A stretch of 64,000 nucleotides of DNA, taken from Polynucleobacter sp. MWH-CaK5 (GTDB lineage: Bacteria > Pseudomonadota > Gammaproteobacteria > Burkholderiales > Burkholderiaceae). Location: NCBI RefSeq assembly GCF_018687615.1, contig NZ_CP061299.1, positions 1,225,433 to 1,289,432 on the forward strand, written 5' to 3'. Made by a program: the position numbers and the translations under genes. Position 1 is the stretch's first letter. Every line of letters begins with the position of its first letter. Below, piece by piece: positions 58,545 through 64,000 of this stretch. The notes beneath the pieces were generated by a model, which did not search any database, had not been told where the DNA came from, and saw only the letters and a list, made by a program, of their open reading frames with translations.

Positions 58545-59132
58545 GTGAAAGAATCCAATCAGTTCATCCCTCTTCCCGCCAGTTACCTAAGGTCGCTACC
58601 AGCACCAACCATCAAGCGTCGTATTGCTTTGAATCTTTATGAGATGTTGGTTTTGTTTGGTGTACTGGCTTTCACATTTCTAGTGCCGCATTTGATCATT
58701 GGGGTTTTGTTTGAGATCACGGCTCCATCAGCCATCTTGATGGCTCATGTGTACCTGGTGTTGGCTTTTTATTTCATGTGGTACTGGACCAAAACAGGGC
58801 AAACACTTGCCATGCAAACTTGGCGCATTCAGTTGGTCAATGATGATGGCGCGATCATGAAACGTTCGCAAGCATTGATGCGTTTTGCCATTGGCTCACT
58901 CTGGTTGATACCAGCAGCTCTACTGCTCTTCATTAATATCAAAATGAACCGATCCATGAGCATGGGCACATCTGTTTCAATTATTTTCTTTTCAATCACT
59001 TTATTTTTGTGGCCCCTATCGGCCATCTTAGATAGAAAGAATCGCCAATCGATTCCTGACCGCTGGTCAGGCACACGTCTGGTTCAATTACCCAGCACGA
59101 TTCCTCATCCAGTCAGCAGTAGTAAAGAATGA
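58545..59132 (+). CDS. RDD-family membrane protein
   Basis: 195 residues, four TM segments. The RDD motif is seen as IKRRIALNLYEMLVLFG at the start (Arg and the acidic residue replaced) and the later TLAMQTWRIQLVNDDGAIMKRSQALMRF. Starts at GTG 58545. Last gene of the sigma-DUF3619-DUF3106-RDD set. Its 3' end overlaps the convergent haemoglobin gene by 45 bp. Function unknown; some RDD proteins act in ion transport. Confidence 0.85.
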   Translation: MKESNQFIPLPASYLRSLPAPTIKRRIALNLYEMLVLFGVLAFTFLVPHLIIGVLFEITAPSAILMAHVYLVLAFYFMWYWTKTGQTLAMQTWRIQLVNDDGAIMKRSQALMRFAIGSLWLIPAALLLFINIKMNRSMSMGTSVSIIFFSITLFLWPLSAILDRKNRQSIPDRWSGTRLVQLPSTIPHPVSSSKE

Positions 59133-59477
59133 TTGCATCAAGCGTTCAAACAGAATGCCATTGATGCCAACTTCTTTCATTGCTTGACGCATGCACTGCA
59201 ACCACTGATCTCTTTCAGAAATACCAATTGAGAATGGCAAATGTCTGGCCTTGAGTCTTGGGTGTCCGTATTGCTGAACAAATAAATCTGGGCCACCCAT
59301 CCAGCCACTCAAGAACATGAATAACTTTTCTCTGGATGAAGTTGAATCAGCAGGATGCATGAGTCGTATCCCCTGATAACTTTCTTCTAGATCCATCAGA
59401 TCGTAAAAACGATCGACCAATTCACGCAGCTTCTCAGCTCCGCCAATCAATTCATAAGTGGTTTGTTCTTGTGACAT
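59088..59477 (-). CDS. Group II truncated haemoglobin (TrHbO-like)
   Basis: 129 residues with the 2-on-2 globin fold. GWMGGPDLFVQQYGHPRLKARHLPF is the group II signature (H79 should be the proximal haem ligand), followed 13 residues later by W92, the conserved G8 tryptophan. Such globins bind O2, NO or peroxide and protect against nitrosative/oxidative stress. It overlaps the RDD gene by 45 bp on the opposite strand and lies 19 nt upstream of the permease start. Confidence 0.93.
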   Translation of the reverse strand: MSQEQTTYELIGGAEKLRELVDRFYDLMDLEESYQGIRLMHPADSTSSREKLFMFLSGWMGGPDLFVQQYGHPRLKARHLPFSIGISERDQWLQCMRQAMKEVGINGILFERLMQSFFTTADWMRNRAG

Positions 59478-59496
59478 ATCTCTATTTTATTCTTGA

Positions 59497-61992
59497 TTAA
59501 AGACTTCTGAGCACTTCTGAGGCCGATGTATGAGAAATCTTTCTCTGTAACCACAGACCACCCAAGACGCAAGCAGAAACACCAAACACAACACCATACA
59601 CAATCACGATCCATGGGATTGGTAAATTGAATTCAAAGACATGTGTGGCCAAAGCCCAACCCACGCCAATGGCGCCCAAGGAAGCCAATAGCCCTGAAAT
59701 AAAACCAATCACGGTCAACTCGGTATAAAAAGCACGCCTGATTTGAGCCTGACTGGCCCCCAAGGTTTTGAGTAAGCCCGCATCCTTGAGGCGCTCATCT
59801 TGAGTCGACGCTAAAGCTGCAGCCAAGACCAAGATGCCAGCAATCACTGTGAAGCCAAAGAGCAACTCGACAGCCGCTGACAATTTATTCAAGACATCTT
59901 GTACTTGATTTAAAGCGGACTCCACATCAACAACCGTCACATTCGGAAATTGAGCCACCACAGAAATATCCAAAGGCAACACTTGCGGCACCAAAGGTCC
60001 TTGCTTATAAGCCGTGATCCAGGTTTGAGGCATTTCACTGAGAAGATGCGGCGGCAAGATCGCAAAGAAGTTCACGCGCATGCTGCCCCAATCAAGCTCT
60101 CTGATGGATGTGATGTTTGCCTTAACAGGTATGCCTGCGATATCGAACACCAAGCTGTCACCTAATTTTAAAGACAGTGTTTTAGCCAAACCTTTTTCAA
60201 TCGATACTTCTGGCACTCGAGTGTTGCCATGCCAGGTTCCTGCGGTCACTTTATTTTTATCTGGCAACTCTGAGCTATATGAAAGATTGAACTCTCTATC
60301 CACCAATCGTTGCGCACGCGAATCTTCAAAATCTTGCGGCAATACCACTTGGTCGTTGATGTGCGTTAAACGACCTCGCACCATCGGATACAAAACAATT
60401 TTCTTAATATCCGCGCTCAATAATTTCTGCTCAATGGCCGCTTTTTGTTCTGGCTGAATGTTGATCAAAAATCTATTGGGTGCATCCGGCGGAGAACTGC
60501 CCTTCCATGCACTCATCAAATCTTGCCTGACCACAGCTAAAAGTAATAGCGCCATGATGGCAATGGCCAATGATGCTATTTGCAAACCAGTGAATAAAGA
60601 GCGTCTGGATAAAGACTGCCAAACAAAACGTTGCACCACGTGCTGACCTAACCATGAATGCTCTGCCATCTTGGCAGTTAATTTGATCAACAACCAAGAG
60701 ACCAAAATAAAGACGCCGGCTGCCAATGAAAAACCGCCCAAAGTTAAAACAGCTAATTTGACATCTTTAGCAACACTCAAGAGCAACACGAAGAAACTGA
60801 TCAATCCAAAAAACATCAGAAGCCATGACGCTGGATGCCTGACTGAAATATCTCGACGAATGACTTTGAGTGGTGAGATATCACTCAAATAAAGCAATGG
60901 TGGCCAAACAAATCCGATCAACAAAACCACTGCTACCAGTAAAGACCAGATCAATGGCCAGATGGATGCTGATGGAAGATCAGCCACCAATAAATCACCT
61001 AAGAAGAAAAGCAGGCCTTGATGACCAATCCATCCCAAGAAAGCCCCCATGGCACCACCCAAGAGTGCAATCACCATGCTGGCCTTGAAGTGCTCGAGTA
61101 ATACCTGACGCTTGTTAGCGCCTAAGCATTTCCAAATCGCCGTTGGGTTGGCCTGTTTGCTGGTATAGCGCTTAGCAGCTAAAGCCATGGCCACTGCAGC
61201 GACCATGGCCGTCAAAATCGCCACCAGTGATAAAAACTTTTCAGCTCGATCAAGCGTTGCTCTCATCAAGGGTTGACTGTTATCAACCCCTTCAATTTTG
61301 ATGCCCCTTAATTGCTTGGCATCAATTTCTTTTTGAGCCCACAATAAAAATTCATTGATGGCTGACTCTTGTCCGGCAATTAAAAATCGATAGGTCACTC
61401 GACTACCAAAGCCAATCAACTGAGTTTTACTTAACTCATCACCCCGCATCATGACCCGTGGTGCAAAGTTTAAAAAGCCAGCACCTTTATCAAGCTCTTG
61501 AGTCAACAAAGCCTCAATCACAAAACTGGTCGACCCCAAAGTGATGCGGTCACCTAATTTGCCAGACAGGCCCGCTAAAAGAGCAGGCTCAACCCACACT
61601 GAACCTTGTGATGGTGTTGCGCGTGTGTTTGCGCCCTTAATGTCTAGAGCATCTTTAGAGATCTTGAGGCTACCCCTTAAAGGATATGTCTCTGTAACGG
61701 CTTTTAAAGCCACTAGACGGGCATTTGATCCAAGCGATGACATGGTGGGGAAGACTGTGGTGTTAGCCACCAGCAATCCCTTTTTAACGGCCTCTTGTTG
61801 AAAAAGAATCGGCAAGGGTTGATCGCTCTGAATCAAGGCATCGGATGCAATCAATTGCTTGGCATCTCTCTCAAACGCTCTTTGCATACGATCTGCCAAA
61901 TAAGCCACACTGCTCAAAGACGCCACGGAAACAACCAAGGCAGCCAAGAGCCAAGCAAATTCAATAGATCTAAAAGAACGGGGGAGATTCAT
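59497..61992 (-). CDS. FtsX-domain ABC transporter permease (YbbP-like)
   Basis: 831 residues with ten predicted TM helices: one at the N-terminus, then a periplasmic domain, FtsX-like groups of helices (about 262-284, 300-425, 460-485 and 715-830). This duplicated FtsX arrangement matches YbbP, which with the ATPase YbbA moves lipids or lipoprotein-like substrates out of the inner membrane. No ATPase gene is adjacent: the neighbours are a globin and a solute-binding protein. The protein has no nucleotide-binding domain itself, so its ATPase must be encoded elsewhere. Confidence 0.88.
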   Translation of the reverse strand: MNLPRSFRSIEFAWLLAALVVSVASLSSVAYLADRMQRAFERDAKQLIASDALIQSDQPLPILFQQEAVKKGLLVANTTVFPTMSSLGSNARLVALKAVTETYPLRGSLKISKDALDIKGANTRATPSQGSVWVEPALLAGLSGKLGDRITLGSTSFVIEALLTQELDKGAGFLNFAPRVMMRGDELSKTQLIGFGSRVTYRFLIAGQESAINEFLLWAQKEIDAKQLRGIKIEGVDNSQPLMRATLDRAEKFLSLVAILTAMVAAVAMALAAKRYTSKQANPTAIWKCLGANKRQVLLEHFKASMVIALLGGAMGAFLGWIGHQGLLFFLGDLLVADLPSASIWPLIWSLLVAVVLLIGFVWPPLLYLSDISPLKVIRRDISVRHPASWLLMFFGLISFFVLLLSVAKDVKLAVLTLGGFSLAAGVFILVSWLLIKLTAKMAEHSWLGQHVVQRFVWQSLSRRSLFTGLQIASLAIAIMALLLLAVVRQDLMSAWKGSSPPDAPNRFLINIQPEQKAAIEQKLLSADIKKIVLYPMVRGRLTHINDQVVLPQDFEDSRAQRLVDREFNLSYSSELPDKNKVTAGTWHGNTRVPEVSIEKGLAKTLSLKLGDSLVFDIAGIPVKANITSIRELDWGSMRVNFFAILPPHLLSEMPQTWITAYKQGPLVPQVLPLDISVVAQFPNVTVVDVESALNQVQDVLNKLSAAVELLFGFTVIAGILVLAAALASTQDERLKDAGLLKTLGASQAQIRRAFYTELTVIGFISGLLASLGAIGVGWALATHVFEFNLPIPWIVIVYGVVFGVSACVLGGLWLQRKISHTSASEVLRSL

Positions 61993-62141
61993 CGCTACTC
62001 AATATCAGTCAATTAGTGATTCAGGCACTAGGATAGTGGTAGTTCACTAAAAGTGTGCAAGCTTGCATTACCCCAGATTGATCAAGGTCATCTAATCAGC
62101 AGGAAGCCTCAATAATGGTGCTTGCTGGTGCTTATTGGTTC

Positions 62142-63107
62142 TTAATTTAATGTGAGGCCTTGCTTGGCAACAACATCTCGGTAGATCTCGTATTCGGCTT
62201 TGATTTCTGCAGCGAACTGCTCTGGATTATTGGCAACAATCAGTGATCCAGTGTCTTCAATGCGTTTTCTTACTGAGGCATCTTGCAAAACCTTTAATAC
62301 TCCTGCATGAATCTTTTCCACAGCTTCTTTTGACATCCCAGCCGGTCCAATGAGACCATAATAAGCCATGCGATTCACAGGGGCCAAACCTACCTCCGCA
62401 AAAGTAGGTACATGAGGCAAGCTACTCAAGCGTTTTGGAGCAGCAACAACCAATGGCAGCAAACGACCGTCTTTGATGAAGGGGTAAGCAGATGGCAAAT
62501 TATCAAAAATGATAGGCACCTTTCCTGAGACCGTATCAACCAAAGCAGGTCCAGCCCCACGATAGGGAATATGGTTTATTTGAGCGCCAGTCAAACTTTT
62601 AAATAATTCCGTCTGCAAATGCCCAATACCGCCAGACCCTGAAGTTGAATAACTGTACTTACCAGGATTCTTTTTAATGAGCTCTAAAAATGATTTGTAG
62701 TCTTTGGCAGTGAATTTTGAATGGACAGCAATCACGTTAGGCGTGGCCGCAATATTAGTGATTGCCTGAAAATCTTTGATTGGGTCGTAACCAATTTTTT
62801 TATTAACAGCTGGATTCGAAGCGGTGGTTGAGACTGTTGCCATACCAATCACATAACCATCTTTAGAGCCTCTCATGATGTCTAATGCGCCGATGGATCC
62901 ACCAGCCCCTGCTTTGTTTTCAACAATCACAGGCTGGCCAAGAACTTTGCTCAAAGGATCAGCAATGGCGCGCGCGATGATATCTGTACTACCGCCAGGA
63001 GCAAAAGGCACGATCAAACGAATCTGTTTTTGCGGGAATGACTGAGCATGAGCCATGAATGGCATGAAAACACTCACAAGCGCAATGATAAAAACAGAAC
63101 GTAGCAA
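62142..63107 (-). CDS. Bug-family (tripartite tricarboxylate transporter) substrate-binding protein
   Basis: 321 residues. A signal peptide ends MAHAQ (about residue 22), then the Bug signature PQKQIRLIVPFAPGGSTDIIARAIADPLS and VIVENKAGAGGSIGALDI. The HIPYRGAGPALVDTVSG and FDNLPSAYPFI segments are also typical. Bug proteins bind small carboxylates or related metabolites in the periplasm and are highly expanded in Burkholderiales; most lack a dedicated TctB/TctA pair nearby, as here. The ligand cannot be predicted. Confidence 0.93.
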   Translation of the reverse strand: MLRSVFIIALVSVFMPFMAHAQSFPQKQIRLIVPFAPGGSTDIIARAIADPLSKVLGQPVIVENKAGAGGSIGALDIMRGSKDGYVIGMATVSTTASNPAVNKKIGYDPIKDFQAITNIAATPNVIAVHSKFTAKDYKSFLELIKKNPGKYSYSTSGSGGIGHLQTELFKSLTGAQINHIPYRGAGPALVDTVSGKVPIIFDNLPSAYPFIKDGRLLPLVVAAPKRLSSLPHVPTFAEVGLAPVNRMAYYGLIGPAGMSKEAVEKIHAGVLKVLQDASVRKRIEDTGSLIVANNPEQFAAEIKAEYEIYRDVVAKQGLTLN

Positions 63108-63183
63108 ACCAACTCTCCCTCAAAGACATGCTCAAACAATTTCCTGACGCATGCCCCAAACCAATTGAATGCATTTTTTAAAT

Positions 63184-63217
63184 CAATGCTTATCAATACT
63201 TAATTCAATACTTAATA
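63184..63217. repeat. Tandem repeat CAATRCTTAWT
   Basis: CAATGCTTAT, CAATACTTAATT and CAATACTTAATA lie head to tail (10, 12 and 12 nt), about 80-110 nt upstream of the Bug gene start. Degenerate slippage repeats or a direct-repeat operator are both possible. Confidence 0.7.
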
Positions 63218-63307
63218 TTCGGGAGATATTTAAACACAGTTACAGGGGCATTCAAAGCCAAATCAACATCGCCACAAAGGACCCCAACAATTGATGAAAA
63301 AGATACT

Positions 63308-63340
63308 TTGTAGGTGTTTTGTAGGTATTTTTTAGGTGCT
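63308..63340. repeat. Three 11-bp tandem repeats TTGTAGGTRTT
   Basis: TTGTAGGTGTT, TTGTAGGTATT and TTTTAGGTGCT are adjacent with an exact 11-bp period, in the gap between tRNA-Arg and the Bug gene. Role unknown; the period of about one helical turn could suit a DNA-binding protein. Confidence 0.75.
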
Positions 63341-63393
63341 ATGTTTTGAAGCCTGGCCTGGGCTCTTAATTTGAGAAAATAACCCGGCTTGAA

Positions 63394-63425
63394 TGAAAAA
63401 GGGCCTAGCTTTACACTAGGCCCTT
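63394..63425 (-). terminator. Terminator after tRNA-Arg
   Basis: AAGGGCCTAG and CTAGGCCCTT form a 10-bp perfect stem with a 7-nt loop and T5 on the minus strand, 7 nt after the tRNA 3' end. Confidence 0.92.
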
Positions 63426-63431
63426 CTGTTT

Positions 63432-63508
63432 TGGTGCGGCTGGCAGGAATTGAACCCACGACCCCTTGGTTCGTAGCCAAGTACTCTATCCAACTGAGCT
63501 ACAGCCGC
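63432..63508 (-). tRNA. tRNA-Arg (anticodon ACG)
   Basis: 77 nt on the minus strand, beginning GCGGCTG and ending CAGCCGCACCA with an encoded CCA. Acceptor stem GCGGCTG/CAGCCGC, D-arm TAGCTCAGTTGGATAGAG, anticodon stem CTTGG/CCAAG with loop CTACGAA (ACG), and T-arm GGTTCAAT are complete. The A34 is expected to be deaminated to inosine by TadA, reading CGU/CGC/CGA. Confidence 0.97.
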
Positions 63509-63528
63509 ATTAAGACCGACATTATGCC

Positions 63529-64000
63529 ATGGAAATCAAAAACTACATAACTCCTGCTGGTCACCAGCGCATGAAAGATGAACTTTTGCATCTTCTGGAT
63601 GAAGAGCGCCCTGAAATCGTCAAAATTGTTTCATGGGCAGCATCGAATGGCGATCGCTCTGAAAATGGTGATTATCAGTACGGTAAAAAGCGTTTACGTG
63701 AAATCGATCGTCGTATTTATTTTCTGACCAAGCGCTTAGAAGATGTCTTGGTAGTCGATCCTGAAGCCAGAGATAAAACCGATCAAATCTTCTTTGGGGC
63801 GACCGTCTGTTATGCAGATGAAACTGGCCAAGAAACCACCATTGCGATCGTGGGCGTTGATGAAGTCGACATGGAGAAAAATCATGTCAGTTGGATTTCA
63901 CCAATTGCCAAAGCTTTTATCAAAGCAAGAGAAGGCGACACAGTCAATTTACAAACCCCTGAGGGTTTGAAAGAACTTGATATCTTAAAAGTTACTTACC
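63529..64000 (+). CDS. greB: Transcription elongation factor GreB (3' end outside window)
   Basis: The frame starts at ATG 63529 and stays open to the right edge, 157 codons. The sequence begins MEIKNYITPAGHQRMKDELL; the coiled-coil tip is ASNGDRSENGDYQYGKKRLREIDRR, the GreB form of the acidic tip with the long Lys/Arg-rich flank, and the C-terminal FKBP-like domain has SWISPIAKAFIKAREGD. GreB rescues more deeply backtracked polymerase than GreA. It diverges from tRNA-Arg with a 20-nt gap, so its promoter must overlap the tRNA gene. No stop codon is within the window. Confidence 0.93.
   Translation, partial: MEIKNYITPAGHQRMKDELLHLLDEERPEIVKIVSWAASNGDRSENGDYQYGKKRLREIDRRIYFLTKRLEDVLVVDPEARDKTDQIFFGATVCYADETGQETTIAIVGVDEVDMEKNHVSWISPIAKAFIKAREGDTVNLQTPEGLKELDILKVTY

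Larger units (their letters stand above)
63108..63431. other. Gap upstream of the Bug gene (no gene seen)
   Basis: This 324-nt stretch has no credible coding frame; one frame through it runs into the tRNA-Arg gene and is spurious. It contains two short tandem repeats and the tRNA-Arg terminator, listed separately. A promoter for the Bug gene is expected in its left part, but no convincing -35/-10 pair was found. Confidence 0.7.

Noticed and set aside
63205..63480. Minus-strand frame running through the tRNA-Arg gene
   Set aside because: It includes most of the tRNA and its terminator; coding is not credible.
1..64000. CRISPR array, IS elements, prophage or rRNA
   Set aside because: No regularly spaced repeats, transposase or integrase frames, phage structural genes or rRNA sequences were seen.

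Overview
The window looks like a chromosomal segment of a small-genome betaproteobacterium of the Burkholderiales, most like Polynucleobacter. The basis is gene content and order (mltD-gloB-yafS-rnhA; tpiA-secG-tRNA-Leu-nuoA..N-DUF2818-NUDIX-DUF1178; ilvBHC-psd-pssA-leuA; ECF sigma-DUF3619-DUF3106-RDD; a Bug-type solute-binding protein), protein-level resemblance, and a base composition that by eye is fairly AT-rich for Burkholderiales. No rRNA, phage, IS element or CRISPR array was seen. Two tRNA genes are present, Leu(GAG) and Arg(ACG).

Layout. 1-8.4 kb: end of yhbY, a DUF4149 membrane protein, greA, carB and carA with a structured leader, and prpE. 8.4-17.7 kb: the mltD-gloB-yafS-rnhA...dnaQ block, interrupted between rnhA and dnaQ by a YefM/YoeB toxin-antitoxin pair and a two-gene RND efflux system. 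17.7-19 kb: a tetranucleotide repeat, a dnaQ terminator, a DUF4395 protein and a cysteine-poor exported protein. 19.0-25.5 kb: an accessory operon encoding a T_hemolysin/GNAT-like protein, an AMP-forming acyl ligase, a haem-oxygenase-like metalloenzyme, an SDR, an exported TPR protein and a QseBC/PmrAB-type two-component system. 25.5-30.4 kb: hemN with a textbook FNR box, mmsA, a small lipoprotein, DUF1178, NUDIX and DUF2818. 30.4-44.9 kb: the complete 14-gene respiratory complex I operon. 44.9-50 kb: tRNA-Leu, secG, tpiA, a quinone oxidoreductase, pnp and rpsO. 50.2-56.8 kb: branched-chain amino-acid synthesis and phosphatidylethanolamine synthesis in one orientation. 56.9-64 kb: an ECF sigma module, truncated haemoglobin, a FtsX-type permease, a Bug protein, tRNA-Arg and the start of greB.

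The most interesting regulatory element is a leu attenuator in front of leuA: a 22-residue leader peptide with nine leucines, followed by mutually exclusive antiterminator and terminator hairpins. hemN has a perfect TTGAT-N4-ATCAA box placed for class II FNR activation of a start-codon-proximal (nearly leaderless) transcript. The 19-25 kb operon has three CTTAA repeats about one helical turn apart in its promoter, the kind of site bound by PmrA/QseB regulators. Its own last two genes encode such a regulator and kinase. It is the best candidate here for an undescribed system, plausibly making and sensing a modified fatty-acyl product; that function is inference.

All calls come from reading the sequence and recalled family knowledge. 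No database search was run.
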